The notes: generated from the letters alone by a model not told the origin. 64,000 nt of DNA from CAJQGY01 sp905478015 (GCA_943788365.1 CALSPZ010000001.1:1199460-1263459); one strand, 5' to 3'; counted from the first letter of the stretch, positions 8,669 through 19,500 are shown. A program made the numbers and translations.

Positions 8669-9988
8669 CTATAGATTATATACAGGATATTTACCACAAA
8701 GATCACTTACTTTGTTTTTAATTTCTTCGTGTTTCTTACTATCATCAATATTCAAGATTACGTCACAAATCCAATTACTTATTAATTTAACTTCCTTCTC
8801 CTTAAATCCTCGTGTTGTAATTGCAGGAGTTCCAAGTCTTACCCCAGAAGTTACAAAAGGAGATTTAGGATCATTTGGAACAGAATTCTTATTAACTGTA
8901 ATATTTATTTCGCCTAAAACTTTTTCTAAATCTTTTCCAGTAATATTTTTGCTTCTGAGGTCTACTAAGACTATATGATTTTCAGTCCCACCTGTAACTA
9001 CATCTATGCCACGAGACATAATTGTTTGACTCATTACTTTTGCATTATTTATAACTTGCTGAATATATTTCTTAAAATCAGGATCCAGCGCCTCTTTGAA
9101 ACAAATAGCCTTTGCTGCAACGACATGCATTAAAGGACCGCCTTGCGATCCCGGAAAAACAGCAGAGTTGAGCTTTTTATGCAGATCTGGATTCTCTTTC
9201 GCCAAAATTATCCCTGACCTTGGCCCTCTTAAAGTTTTATGAGTTGTTGAGGTCACAACATCTGCATAAGGAATTGGAGAAGGATAAAGTCCTGCCGCAA
9301 CCAATCCAGAGACATGCGCCATATCTACAAGAAGATATGCTCCCACCTCATCTGCTATTTCTCTAAATTTCCCCCAATTAACTATTCCTGAAAATGCAGA
9401 AAAACCTGCAATAATTAATTTAGGCTTAAACTCAACTGCCATTTCACGAACTTGATCATAGTCAATATCATGAGTATCTGGGTGGAGGCCGTACTGATAG
9501 CTTTTATAATTTCTTCCTGAAAAGTTAACTTTTGCGCCATGGGTTAAATGACCACCATGATCCAAGCTCATTCCTAAGATAACATCATTGGGTTCTAATA
9601 AGGCTAGAAATGCTGCTGCGTTAGCTGAAGAACCAGAATGTGGCTGAACATTAGCATATGCAGCTCCAAATAAATCTTTAGCTCTTTGTATGGCTAGCTC
9701 TTCTGCAACATCAACATACTCACATCCCCCATAATATCTTTTTGAAGGATAGCCTTCTGCATATTTATTAGTAAGGACTGAGCCTTGAGCTTCAAGAATT
9801 CTATTACTAGCATAATTTTCTGATGCTATAAGCTCAATATGATCCTCTTGTCTTTGAGATTCATTTTTAAAAGAGCTCCATAATTCATCATCATAATTTT
9901 CAATATTTTCAGTATTTGAAAAGATAGAATCAGCTTTAGATGATTTACTTGAAGAGTTAAATAAACTATTTTTGATCTTGTTAAACAA
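8669..9988 (-). CDS. glyA: Serine hydroxymethyltransferase
   Basis: A PLP enzyme that interconverts serine and glycine with transfer of a one-carbon unit to tetrahydrofolate. Family features are RQEDHIELIASENY, GGHLTHGAKVNFSG and the PLP-lysine motif TSTTHKTLRGPRSG. At 439 residues it carries roughly 20 extra N-terminal residues, rich in Ser/Lys, compared with the usual ~417. A later start is possible, but the extension is open and begins with a normal ATG. The next gene, nrdR, starts immediately after its stop. Confidence 0.95.
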   Translation of the reverse strand: MFNKIKNSLFNSSSKSSKADSIFSNTENIENYDDELWSSFKNESQRQEDHIELIASENYASNRILEAQGSVLTNKYAEGYPSKRYYGGCEYVDVAEELAIQRAKDLFGAAYANVQPHSGSSANAAAFLALLEPNDVILGMSLDHGGHLTHGAKVNFSGRNYKSYQYGLHPDTHDIDYDQVREMAVEFKPKLIIAGFSAFSGIVNWGKFREIADEVGAYLLVDMAHVSGLVAAGLYPSPIPYADVVTSTTHKTLRGPRSGIILAKENPDLHKKLNSAVFPGSQGGPLMHVVAAKAICFKEALDPDFKKYIQQVINNAKVMSQTIMSRGIDVVTGGTENHIVLVDLRSKNITGKDLEKVLGEINITVNKNSVPNDPKSPFVTSGVRLGTPAITTRGFKEKEVKLISNWICDVILNIDDSKKHEEIKNKVSDLCGKYPVYNL

Positions 9989-10030
9989 CTTTTTCTCCAG
10001 AAATTAAAATTTTGTTTTATTTTAAATCAT

Positions 10031-10684
10031 CTAAGGCTGATTGTGGACAAAACGACTAACTCTTTTTGGATAACAACCTTTACATATCTCACAATTAAGA
10101 CCAAAACATGCTCTAGCTGAACAAAACTCCCGTCCCCAAAAAATTATTTGTAGATGAAGCTTATTCCATTTATCTTTTGGAAATATTTTTTTTAAATCTT
10201 TCTCTGTTTGAACAACATTTTTTCCTTTTGATAAGCCCCATCTTTGTGCCAATCGATGAATATGTGTATCAACAGGAAAAGCAGGGACACCAAAGCCTTG
10301 ACTGATTACAACTGATGCTGTTTTATGACCAACCCCGGGAAGTTGCTCGAGTTTTTTGATATCAGAGGGAACAATAGAGTTATATTGCTTAACAAGAATT
10401 TCTGATAGTTTTTTAATTGCTTTTGATTTCTTAGGACCTAAACCACACGGTTTAATTATTTTGTATATATCATCTTCTGACAAAATAGACATCTCACTAG
10501 CATTCTTAGCTTTCTTAAAAAGAATAGGAGTTACTGTATTTACTCTTTCATCTGTACATTGTGCAGACAATAAGACTGCTACAAGGAGTGTGAAGTGATC
10601 ATTGTGATCAAGTGGAATTGGCGTTTCTGGATAATAATTCTCCAAAACTTTTATTATAAATGTAGCTCTTTCAGATTTTTTCAT
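10031..10684 (-). CDS. nth: Endonuclease III (DNA glycosylase/AP lyase)
   Basis: A 217-residue base-excision repair enzyme that removes oxidised pyrimidines. It shows the helix-hairpin-helix LPGVGHKTASVV with the catalytic Lys in GHKTA, and the catalytic Asp in FPVDTHIHRLAQRWG. The C-terminal iron-sulfur loop is unusual: cysteines lie at 188, 193, 198, 201 and 204, not in the common C-x6-C-x2-C-x5-C pattern. Four of the five could still bind a [4Fe-4S] cluster. It is the first gene of the minus-strand block, 42 bases before glyA. Confidence 0.92.
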   Translation of the reverse strand: MKKSERATFIIKVLENYYPETPIPLDHNDHFTLLVAVLLSAQCTDERVNTVTPILFKKAKNASEMSILSEDDIYKIIKPCGLGPKKSKAIKKLSEILVKQYNSIVPSDIKKLEQLPGVGHKTASVVISQGFGVPAFPVDTHIHRLAQRWGLSKGKNVVQTEKDLKKIFPKDKWNKLHLQIIFWGREFCSARACFGLNCEICKGCYPKRVSRFVHNQP

Positions 10685-10713
10685 ACTAAGAAATGTAGCA
10701 TAATATTAGACTA

Positions 10714-11028
10714 ATGATGAATACTAAAAAAATACAAAAATATCTCTTAAAGATCAAAGAAAGTTTTTTAGAAGAGTCTGATGAAAACAAGAAAATGTTA
10801 GACATCTATGTCAAATATATTGAAGGGTCTGTAACAGATGATGAATTAGATTTTGCAAATGAACAGCTTACACAGGTTTTAAAAAGTATTGGTTTGGGAG
10901 TATTGGTTATACTTCCTTTCAGTCCTGTCACAATTCCGTATATTTTAAAAAAAGCCGATGAATATAAGATTGATTTAATACCAAAGTGGTATAAAGCTTT
11001 AAGAAGTGAAGAGGATCGATTAGAATAA
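10714..11028 (+). CDS. Small LETM1-like hypothetical protein
   Basis: A 104-residue protein of unknown role. The C-terminal half has a hydrophobic stretch at about residues 57-75 followed by LPFSPVTIPYILKKADEY and IDLIPKW. This resembles the short LPF-type motif of LETM1-like ribosome-binding domains of inner-membrane proteins. The N-terminal half is charged and helical. The similarity is from memory of the motif and is tentative. It is transcribed divergently from nth and stands just before a thiolase gene. Two ATGs (10714, 10717) are adjacent; either may be used. Confidence 0.6.
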   Translation: MMNTKKIQKYLLKIKESFLEESDENKKMLDIYVKYIEGSVTDDELDFANEQLTQVLKSIGLGVLVILPFSPVTIPYILKKADEYKIDLIPKWYKALRSEEDRLE

Positions 11029-11058
11029 TCTTGTAAATTTTTTACTAATGGAGAAAAA

Positions 11059-12246
11059 ATGAAAAATGTAGTTATTGTAGATAGCGTAAGGACCGGATTA
11101 GCAAAATCTCATCGTGGTGGTTTTAATATGACAAGACCAGATGACATGCTCGCTCATATCATAAATGCCTTGCTTGAAAGAAATCCTAACCTACCCCCTG
11201 AAGCAGTAGAAGATATCATTATGGGTTGTGGAAATCCAGAGGGTGCTCAAGGGCATAATATTGGCAGAAATGCAGCTGTTCTTTCAAATCTTCCTATGTC
11301 TACTGGCGGAACAACTATCAATAGATATTGCTCTTCAGGAATGCAATCAATTTCTATGGCTGCTGGTCAGATTATGGCTGGATGCTATGACACGGTTATA
11401 GCTGGCGGAGCAGAAACGATTTCAATGATGAAAATGAATACCGATAACTTTGTTAATGAAAAACTTGCTGAGCAATCTCCTGGAATATATTACCCAATGG
11501 GGATGACGGCTGAGGTTGTTGCAAAAAGATATGGTATTTCTCGAGAGGCACAAGATGAATTAGCATTTCAAAGCCAAATGAGAACTGCATCTGCACAAGA
11601 AGCAGGTATATATGATGATGAAATTATACCTATGGACACAAAAATGTTGCTTATGAATAAAGAAACAGGAGAATCAAAAGAAGTTGATGTTACTGTTGAT
11701 AAAGACGAATGTAATAGACCAACCACAACTCTTGAGGGATTAGCTGGACTTAAGCCTGTTTTTGATCCTGAAAATGGAAGTGTTACAGCTGGTAATTCAT
11801 CTCAGTTATCAGATGGAGCATCTGTTAATTTAATTATGTCTGAAGACAAAGCTCTAGAGCTTGGCCTCAAGCCAATTGCATATTTTAGAGGATTTACAAC
11901 AATGGGATGTGAGCCAGATGAGATGGGAATTGGCCCTGTTTATTCAGTGCCTAAATTACTTAAAAACTATGGAATGTCCATGGGTGACATTGATCTGTGG
12001 GAGCTAAACGAAGCATTTGCTGTCCAGGTAGCATACTGCAGAGATAAGTTAGGTATTCCAATGGATAAGCTAAATGTTAATGGTGGATCAATTTCAATAG
12101 GCCATCCATTTGGTATGACTGGATCAAGATGTGTGGGCCACCTTACAAGAGAGCTTGTTAGAAGGGATGCACAATTTGGAGTAGTTACAATGTGTGTTGG
12201 GGGTGGAATGGGAGCCTCAGGATTATTTGAAAGATACCCTAGCTGA
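11059..12246 (+). CDS. Acetyl-CoA acetyltransferase / 3-ketoacyl-CoA thiolase
   Basis: A 395-residue thiolase with all catalytic elements: nucleophile Cys91 in NRYCSSGMQ, His349 in SIGHPFGMTG and Cys379 in TMCVGGGMGASGLFE. It either cleaves 3-ketoacyl-CoA (beta-oxidation) or condenses acetyl-CoA; chain-length preference cannot be read from sequence. No fadB-like partner is adjacent, so a specific fad or ato symbol is not warranted. A GGAG ribosome site sits at about 11050. thiL begins 3 bases after its stop. Confidence 0.9.
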   Translation: MKNVVIVDSVRTGLAKSHRGGFNMTRPDDMLAHIINALLERNPNLPPEAVEDIIMGCGNPEGAQGHNIGRNAAVLSNLPMSTGGTTINRYCSSGMQSISMAAGQIMAGCYDTVIAGGAETISMMKMNTDNFVNEKLAEQSPGIYYPMGMTAEVVAKRYGISREAQDELAFQSQMRTASAQEAGIYDDEIIPMDTKMLLMNKETGESKEVDVTVDKDECNRPTTTLEGLAGLKPVFDPENGSVTAGNSSQLSDGASVNLIMSEDKALELGLKPIAYFRGFTTMGCEPDEMGIGPVYSVPKLLKNYGMSMGDIDLWELNEAFAVQVAYCRDKLGIPMDKLNVNGGSISIGHPFGMTGSRCVGHLTRELVRRDAQFGVVTMCVGGGMGASGLFERYPS

Positions 12247-12249
12247 TCA

Positions 12250-13131
12250 TTGGCATCTGAATTTGAGCTGATAGATCTATTCCAAGATATCGGCTCTGAG
12301 TTTTATTCTCAGAACGGCATAATCATCCCTCCAGGGGATGATTGTGCAGTTTTTCAATCTAAAAAACCTATTATAACTTCTGTTGACTCTTCCGTTGAAG
12401 GAGTTCATTTTCCTAAAAGCATTAAACCATCTGAAATAGCCTTTAGATCTATTGCAATTGCTTTAAGTGACATAGCAGCAATGGGATGCAAGCCAATTGG
12501 TTTTAGCATATCTATTTCAAGTCATATAAATAATATTGAATGGTATAAAGATTTTTCTGAAGGCGTTAAAGAAATTTCTAAAATGCATCAAATACCTCTT
12601 ATAGGTGGTGACTTTACAAAGGGTCAGCTAAATATAAATATAATTGTTTATGGTGAACCCTTTGAAGATAAAATTTTAAAAAGAAGTGGTGCGAATGAGG
12701 GAGATATTATTTGTATATCAACTCCAGTAGGCAGAGCAAAAAAAGGTTTGCAAGACTTACAATCAGGAGTAAAAAATTCAAATTATACTAAGGCGTATTT
12801 AAGACCTGAGTCTAAAATTAACCTTGGTAAAAAAATTTCTCAAATAGCTACATCCTGCATTGATACATCTGATGGCTTACTTAGCGATTTGAAGCATATA
12901 TTAGACAGCTCTAGCGTTGGGGCTGAAATATATTTAGATGAAATACCGATAACGCAAAACATAGATGATATTAATGCTGGAGATGATTATGATCTTTGTT
13001 TTACTATTCCAGAAAATCAATTAAATGATAGTTTTTATAAAATTGGAAAGATTACAAAAAATAAATCTATAAAATTTATTTCCGAAAAAGGTTATGATGT
13101 TGAAATTAATGGATACAAGCATTTTCAATGA
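12250..13131 (+). CDS. thiL: Thiamine-monophosphate kinase
   Basis: A 293-residue PurM-like ATP-dependent kinase that phosphorylates thiamine monophosphate to the active diphosphate cofactor. Motifs seen are PPGDDCAVF, TSVDSSVEGVHFP, AMGCKPIGFS, GGDFTKG and DTSDGLLSDL. The metal-binding aspartates are intact. The start is TTG at 12250, as no ATG lies between the previous stop and the conserved N-terminus. It overlaps pgpA by 4 bases. Confidence 0.92.
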   Translation: MASEFELIDLFQDIGSEFYSQNGIIIPPGDDCAVFQSKKPIITSVDSSVEGVHFPKSIKPSEIAFRSIAIALSDIAAMGCKPIGFSISISSHINNIEWYKDFSEGVKEISKMHQIPLIGGDFTKGQLNINIIVYGEPFEDKILKRSGANEGDIICISTPVGRAKKGLQDLQSGVKNSNYTKAYLRPESKINLGKKISQIATSCIDTSDGLLSDLKHILDSSSVGAEIYLDEIPITQNIDDINAGDDYDLCFTIPENQLNDSFYKIGKITKNKSIKFISEKGYDVEINGYKHFQ

Positions 13132-13616
13132 GTAAATTTCCTAATTTAAAAAAACCATCTCATATTGTTGCAACTTTAGGAGGAGTTGGTAATGCTAAAT
13201 ATGCTCCAGGAACATGGGGTTCTTTAGTAGCTTTATTGTGTTTCATCTTCATTTCACACCAAAACTTAAACATCGAATTTTTAGTTGTAGGTATTACAAT
13301 TTTTGCAGTTTATATCTCAGAAATAGTTTCAGTAGATCTTATTGAAAAAGACCATAAAGCAATTGTTATTGATGAGTTAGCAGGCATGTGGATCGCAGCC
13401 TATCCCGCAATTCACTATAGCTCACAAGACGAACGAATTGTATTTGTAGTTTTAGCTTTCATTTTATTTAGAATATTTGATATTACTAAACCATTTCCTA
13501 TTTCATACATTGATAGAAATATCAAAGGTGGTCTTGGTATTGTGCTTGATGATGTTGTGGCTGGTCTAATCGCAGCACTTTTAGCTATAGGTTTAATGAA
13601 TCTAATATTTGGGTAG
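13128..13616 (+). CDS. pgpA: Phosphatidylglycerophosphatase A
   Basis: A 162-residue inner-membrane phosphatase that converts phosphatidylglycerophosphate to phosphatidylglycerol. Family motifs are APGTWGSLVAL near the N-terminus, VIDELAGMWIA, and LDDVVAGLIAAL at the C-terminus, with several hydrophobic segments. The order thiL-pgpA is widely conserved. Its last 32 bases overlap the 3' end of the convergent dxs gene. Confidence 0.92.
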   Translation: MSKFPNLKKPSHIVATLGGVGNAKYAPGTWGSLVALLCFIFISHQNLNIEFLVVGITIFAVYISEIVSVDLIEKDHKAIVIDELAGMWIAAYPAIHYSSQDERIVFVVLAFILFRIFDITKPFPISYIDRNIKGGLGIVLDDVVAGLIAALLAIGLMNLIFG

Positions 13617-15438
13617 CATTTATTCCAGCATCTTCAATCATTTCTTCTCTTGAGGCATGATCTATAAAAACATCTGGTATACCAAATAATCTAGACCTTA
13701 TCTTTATATTTTTTTGAGAACAAAATTCCTGCACTGCACTTCCTGCACCTCCCATTATTGAACCGTCTTCTAGGGAGATAAACATATCAGCATCACATAA
13801 ATATTTTAGTAGAATTTCTTCATCAAGAGGTTTAACAAACCTCATATCTATCAAAGTTAAATCTAGCTTATCGGCTACCACCTTTGCTTCAGATAATAAA
13901 GCTCCAAAATTTAGAAAAACAATATCACTCCTTCCTTTTTTTATAAGTCTTGCCTTGCCAATTTCTATTGTCGTTAATAAATTATCTCTTTTTTCATTTG
14001 GCCCAGATCCTCTTGGGTATCTTATAACTGCTGGCCCATTAAAGTTATAACCTGTAGAAAGCATCTTTTGTGTTTCCGCCTCATCAGCGGGAGCCATAAT
14101 AATAATATTTGGTATACATCTTAAGAATGCTATATCATAATTTCCTGAATGAGTGGGGCCATCCTCTCCGACTAAACCAGATCTATCTAATGCAAAAGTA
14201 ACATCTAGATTTTGAACTGCCACATCGTGAATAACCTGATCATAAGCTCTTTGGATAAAAGTTGAATATATTGCTACAACTGGTTTTTTATTTTTTCTTG
14301 CAAGTCCTGCTGCAAAAGTTACAGAATGTTGCTCTGCAATTGCAACATCAAAATACCTTTCAGGAAATTTTTTACTAAATTCAACCAGCCCAGAGCCTTC
14401 CCTCATTGCTGGAGTTATAGCAATAAGTTTCTCATCATTCGTAGCTTGATTAACAATCCATTCGCCAAAAACATCTTGATATTTTATGCTGCTAGATGAG
14501 CCATTATTTAAGCTATTAATTTTTCCAATAGCATGAAACTCAATTCTATCTGCTTCTGCAGCATCTAGGCCTGCACCTTTTTTTGTTATTATGTGTAAAA
14601 ATTGAGGCCCTTCAAAGTCTTTTAAATTACCAATTACCTCCAACATTTCTTTGATGTTATGCCCATCAATAGGACCAATATAATTAAATCCAAGCTCTTC
14701 AAATATTGAACCTGGAGCAACCATGGCCTTCATCTGAGTCTCAGCCTTTCTAGCCAAATGGTATGCTTGGGGTAATGGCTTCAAGAAACTTGCCCCTCCT
14801 TTTTTTATGCCTTTGTAAACTTTGGATGCCCATATTCTTGAAAAGTAATTAGATAGCCCACCAATATTTTCAGATATAGACATGTCATTATCATTTAGTA
14901 TTACCAACATATTTGGTTTGAGATGACCGGCGTGACTTAGAGCTTCAAAAGCCATTCCGGCGGTCATCGCCCCATCACCAATTACAGCAACAGTTCTTTC
15001 ATTTTTTTCAGAGGCAATTGCCATACCGAGAGCAGCACTAATAGATGTACTAGAATGCCCTACACCAAAAGCATCATACTCACTTTCTGCTATATTAGGA
15101 AAAGGAGCTAAGCCATCCTTATGTCTAATAGATTGGATTTCTGCTTTTCTACCAGTAAGAATTTTATGAGGATAAGCTTGATGACCAACATCCCAGATCA
15201 AGTTGTCAGTTGGAGTATTAAAAATATAATGCAGAACTACGGTTAGCTCAACAACTCCAAGACCACCTCCAAGATGGCCTCCACTCTGACCAACTGAATA
15301 CAAAAGATATTCTCTTAACTCATCAGCCAACAACTCTAATTCTTGAGAAGAAAATGATCTATAGTCACTAGGAGTATCAATATTACATAATAGTTTAGAA
15401 TCAGGTTTCTCTAGAGGTATCTTATTAAAAATCTTCAC
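13585..15438 (-). CDS. dxs: 1-deoxy-D-xylulose-5-phosphate synthase
   Basis: A 617-residue ThDP-dependent transketolase-like enzyme, the first step of the MEP isoprenoid pathway (pyruvate + glyceraldehyde 3-phosphate). The ThDP/Mg motif GDGAMTAGMAFEALSH is followed by LNDNDMSIS; the C-terminal half shows IAEQHSVTFAAGLA and DRSGLVGEDGPTH. Length matches the family. It ends the xseB-ispA-dxs cluster, 2 bases after ispA. Confidence 0.96.
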   Translation of the reverse strand: MKIFNKIPLEKPDSKLLCNIDTPSDYRSFSSQELELLADELREYLLYSVGQSGGHLGGGLGVVELTVVLHYIFNTPTDNLIWDVGHQAYPHKILTGRKAEIQSIRHKDGLAPFPNIAESEYDAFGVGHSSTSISAALGMAIASEKNERTVAVIGDGAMTAGMAFEALSHAGHLKPNMLVILNDNDMSISENIGGLSNYFSRIWASKVYKGIKKGGASFLKPLPQAYHLARKAETQMKAMVAPGSIFEELGFNYIGPIDGHNIKEMLEVIGNLKDFEGPQFLHIITKKGAGLDAAEADRIEFHAIGKINSLNNGSSSSIKYQDVFGEWIVNQATNDEKLIAITPAMREGSGLVEFSKKFPERYFDVAIAEQHSVTFAAGLARKNKKPVVAIYSTFIQRAYDQVIHDVAVQNLDVTFALDRSGLVGEDGPTHSGNYDIAFLRCIPNIIIMAPADEAETQKMLSTGYNFNGPAVIRYPRGSGPNEKRDNLLTTIEIGKARLIKKGRSDIVFLNFGALLSEAKVVADKLDLTLIDMRFVKPLDEEILLKYLCDADMFISLEDGSIMGGAGSAVQEFCSQKNIKIRSRLFGIPDVFIDHASREEMIEDAGINATQILDSLNL

Positions 15439-15440
15439 TT

Positions 15441-16325
15441 TTAACTTTCTCTATTAATTATATATTTGGCAAGATTTTTTAGTTTATCATTTTGCTCACC
15501 ATTATCATGAGAGACATTTTTTAATAAAACCAAAGCTTCTTCTGTAAGAGCCTCATATCTTTTTATAGCATTCTCTATGCCTACAATTTTTACATATGTT
15601 GATTTATCATTTTTTACGTCTGATAGTTTGTTTTTACCTAGCTTTTCACTACTACCCACTATGTCTAAAACATCATCTTTTATTTGAAAGGCCAAGCCTA
15701 TTTTTCGACTAAATTTTATTAATTTTTCTTGATCTTCTAAGTCCAAATTTGAACCAATTTGTCCCATTAAAATTGAGCATTCAATAAGTCTCCCAGTTTT
15801 TAAATGATGTATCTCCTCAAGATCTGATTGAGTTACATATTTATTATTTTCATTTTCAATATCTAAATGCTGTCCATAAACCATACCATTTTTACCACAT
15901 GCACTAGCTAATAATCTTATTGCTTCAACTTTCTGCCTATCCTTCAAAATTTCATCTTCTGAAATCACTTGAAATGCTAGAGCCTGAAGAGCATCTCCTG
16001 CCAAAACAGCATTTGCCTCTCCAAATACAACATGATTAGATGGACTGCCTCTTCTGATATCGTCGTCATCCATACATGGAAGATCATCATGAATTAACGA
16101 GTAGCTGTGCATCATTTCAATCGAACAAGCCATATTGATTAAGCTTGATTCATGAATGTTAGTATTTGATTCTCCAGATGCCATAATTAATCCAGCCCTT
16201 ACCATTTTACTTGGAAGCAATGAGGTATATGACATAGATTTTTCTATTGTATTAGATTCCCCAATAATATTTTTTATTTTTGATTTAACTTTAGCCTGAA
16301 CAGATGAAAGGAAGACTTCTAACAT
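15441..16325 (-). CDS. ispA: Farnesyl diphosphate synthase (polyprenyl synthetase)
   Basis: A 294-residue trans-isoprenyl diphosphate synthase. The first aspartate-rich motif is HDDLPCMDDDDIRRG and the second is QIKDDVLDIVG. The TGRL element (HHLKTGRLIECS) is also present. It makes C15 (possibly C10-C20) prenyl diphosphate from IPP and DMAPP, feeding quinone, undecaprenyl and carotenoid or retinal routes. The xseB-ispA-dxs order is a standard gammaproteobacterial arrangement. Confidence 0.93.
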   Translation of the reverse strand: MLEVFLSSVQAKVKSKIKNIIGESNTIEKSMSYTSLLPSKMVRAGLIMASGESNTNIHESSLINMACSIEMMHSYSLIHDDLPCMDDDDIRRGSPSNHVVFGEANAVLAGDALQALAFQVISEDEILKDRQKVEAIRLLASACGKNGMVYGQHLDIENENNKYVTQSDLEEIHHLKTGRLIECSILMGQIGSNLDLEDQEKLIKFSRKIGLAFQIKDDVLDIVGSSEKLGKNKLSDVKNDKSTYVKIVGIENAIKRYEALTEEALVLLKNVSHDNGEQNDKLKNLAKYIINRES

Positions 16326-16333
16326 TTACTTTT

Positions 16334-16552
16334 CTAAACTTCTTCTTCAGTTGTTCCATCATCAAGTAATTTGCTTACTTTTAATTCAGCATCTTTAAGC
16401 TGTTTTTGACACTTTTTTACTAGCTCTATTCCTTGTTCGAATGATTTAACTGAATCTTCTAAGTCGATACTGTCATCTTCCAACTTCAATACTATTTTTT
16501 CAAGCTGGGAAAGAGCTGATTCAAAATTTATGTTTTCATTATCTTTGGTCAT
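16334..16552 (-). CDS. xseB: Exodeoxyribonuclease VII small subunit
   Basis: A 72-residue acidic helical protein with the family core FESALSQLEKIVLKLE and LEDSVKSFEQGIELVKKCQ. XseB partners with the large subunit XseA (not in this window) to form exonuclease VII. Its place directly upstream of ispA and dxs supports the call. Confidence 0.92.
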   Translation of the reverse strand: MTKDNENINFESALSQLEKIVLKLEDDSIDLEDSVKSFEQGIELVKKCQKQLKDAELKVSKLLDDGTTEEEV

Positions 16553-16568
16553 AGCTTATTGTAATTGA

Positions 16569-19500
16569 TTAATTTGATGCTTTTAAATATTTTTTAAGAT
16601 CATTCCTTATGCCATATGGTAATGCAAGAACAGCAGGTGTAAGTATTAGGGTTATAAAGGTGCTGAATCCCAATCCGAATACGATAGATATAGCTAAATT
16701 AGACCACCAGTCAACTATCCTGCTTCCAATTAAAATCTCCCTTCCTATCAAATCAATACTAACACCCATTGCTAAAGGTAATAAACCAAATATTGTAGTT
16801 AAGGAAGTTAAAAGAATAGGCCTTAATCTTTGTTTGCATGCACTCACTATAAGATTTGATTTTTTAAGATGAGGAGACTCCTCTTTCATCTTATTGAAGG
16901 TATCAATCAAAACAATATTATTATTCACAACAATCCCAGCTAGTGTGACTATAGATAAACCGGTCATTGTTGTGCTAAATGGACTATTTGTAATTAGCAG
17001 GCCTAACATTACTCCTACGATAGATATTGTCACCGAGGTCAAAACAATAAAGGATTGATAAAAGCTATTAAATTGAGTTAAAAGCATTATTAACATTATG
17101 AATACAGCAGCTATTCCAGCTCCTATCATAAAGTTATTAACTTCTTCAGTCTCTTCCGACATACCCTCGAAAACAACTTCAAGATTTTTATCAAATGGAT
17201 TTGTATCTAACCACTCTTGAATTTCTGCAACTTTTTCAGCCACTCTTGATTCATCCTCAGTTCCAGCCCTTATTCTATGGTGATATCTTCCATTTTTTCT
17301 TCTAACTGTTTGTCTATTTTCTTTTGGTATAACAGAAATAAATGAGCTGACTGGAACTAAGCCTTGCCTGGTTGTAACATTCAAATCTTTTATGCCCGTC
17401 AATGTCCTGTCAGCTTCTGGAAATCTTGCCCTAATTTCAATTTCTTCCTTCGAATCATCTGGCCTATACTCACCAACTTTAAAGCCATTTGTAAGCATTT
17501 GAACTAATGCTCCAACATCCCCTATATTAACCCCAAGCTGAGCAGCCTTCTGTTTGTCCACCTCAACACTCCACTCAACAGATGGGTACGCTTTGGATGA
17601 CGATATGTTGATTAGGTCTGGTATATTTTCAGTAATATATTTTTCAATTTTATTAGCTGCATCATTAACTATATCTTCTGTATTTCCATACACAGCAAGC
17701 TCAATTGGTGAGTCGAATGATGGCCCACCCAGCACAGGTTTAGTTTCAACAATAATTCCAGGAATATCTTTTGTTGAATTTGTTACAAGCTCCATGACTT
17801 CTAATCCAGATATTGATCTTTCATATGGAGGAGCAATTTCAATAAACCCACTGCCAATTTTGTCAGCTCCTCTATCCCACCAGTTAGAACCTGCTCGCAG
17901 ATAAACACTGCTGAGCTCATCAATTTCTAAAAATCTCTGCTCAACACTTTCTATAATCTCTTTTGATTCTAAAGCTGAAAAATTACCCCTTGCTCTTATA
18001 TTTACCTCTGCTTGAACTGGATCAACAATTGCAAAATAGACAGTACCTTTCCCAAAATTTGTATAAGTAAAAATTATGACAGCAAGAACAGTAAAGACCC
18101 ATAAAATAGTCTCTAGTGGGTTCTTAACAAACCTATATGCAAATTTTCCATACCTCTCAGCCAATTTAAAGAAGAATGAAGACTTTTCATTATCTGATAT
18201 GTGAAGAGCTGACTGTTTTTGACCGAATAAAGAGCCTAAAACAGGAATTACAATTAAGGAATAAAAAAGAGACGCAATTAACACCATAAAAACTGTTATT
18301 GGCAGCTGTTTCATAAACTCACCTGTAAATCCAGGCCATAACATAACAGGAATAAAAGCAGCCATTGTTGTTCCAGTTGATGCTAATATCGGATAAAACA
18401 TACGCTTTGAGGCAGTTTTATAACCTTCATATCGTGACATGCCTCCTGCAATTTTTTTATCAGCATATTCTGTAATTACTATAGCTCCATCAATCAACAT
18501 GCCCATTCCAAGCAATAATCCCATCATCACAAGAAAGCTTACCTCGCCGCCCATTGCGTATATTCCTAAGTATGTAAGAAGAAAGCAAAAAGGAATTGAT
18601 AGCCCAACCAACATAGACACCCTGGGCCCCAAGCTCGCAATTATAAGAATCATAATCAATACAACTGCCGTAATAATATTTCCATTAAGTTCTTTCACCA
18701 TCTCTCTAGAGTAGACAGAATCATCATCAGTTATAACAACATTTAGATTTGGCGGAAGATTCTCTTTAAATAAACTTATAATATTATTAATCTTTGTTGA
18801 TACATCAATTGCGTTAGCTCCTTCCCTAAGAATAATTTCTAAAGTAACAGCATCTTCCCCATTCACTCTTGCATATGAGGAGAAATCTTTGAATGTTCTT
18901 CTTATATCAGCAACGTCACCAAGGGTTACAATCGCATCTTTTGTTACTTTTATTGGTATTGAGTAAACATCTTGTGCAGTTTCAATAACACTAGGTACCT
19001 CAATATTAAAACTTCCTTTTCCAGTATCTTGTGTTCCCCCAGGAATAATAAGATTGTTATTTGCAACTGAATAGTAAATATCTGAGAGAGTTACACCATA
19101 AGATTCAAGTTTAGATTTACTAAAGACTCCCTCTAATACCTCATCAGGAGCTCCTGCAATTTCAGCCTGAAGCACTTCTTCTATAGATTCAATTTTATCT
19201 TTTAAATCTCTTGCATAAAAAACCTTCTGTCGTATTGAGCTATTACCAACTATGCTAACGTTCATCAAAGGAAAGCTAGCTTCATTATATTCACTAACAA
19301 TTGGATCCTCGGCTTCACGAGGAAGCTCAAATTTTGTTTCTTCAACTGCTTGTTTAACATCAATAAGAGCCTTATCCATATCATAGCCAACCTCAAATTC
19401 TGTGAATACTCTTGAGTAGCTCAACGAGCTTGTTGATGAAACATTCTTCAGACCAGGAACGCTCTTTAGTCTATTTTCTAATGGCTTAGCTATTAATCTT

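Noticed and set aside
13585..13616. The 32-base overlap of pgpA and dxs as an error
   Set aside because: Both C-termini are family-like and both frames are intact, so convergent overlap is real in this compact genome.
17554..17904. Open frame antisense to the RND permease
   Set aside because: Serine-rich low-complexity translation typical of antisense frames; the permease frame is clearly real.
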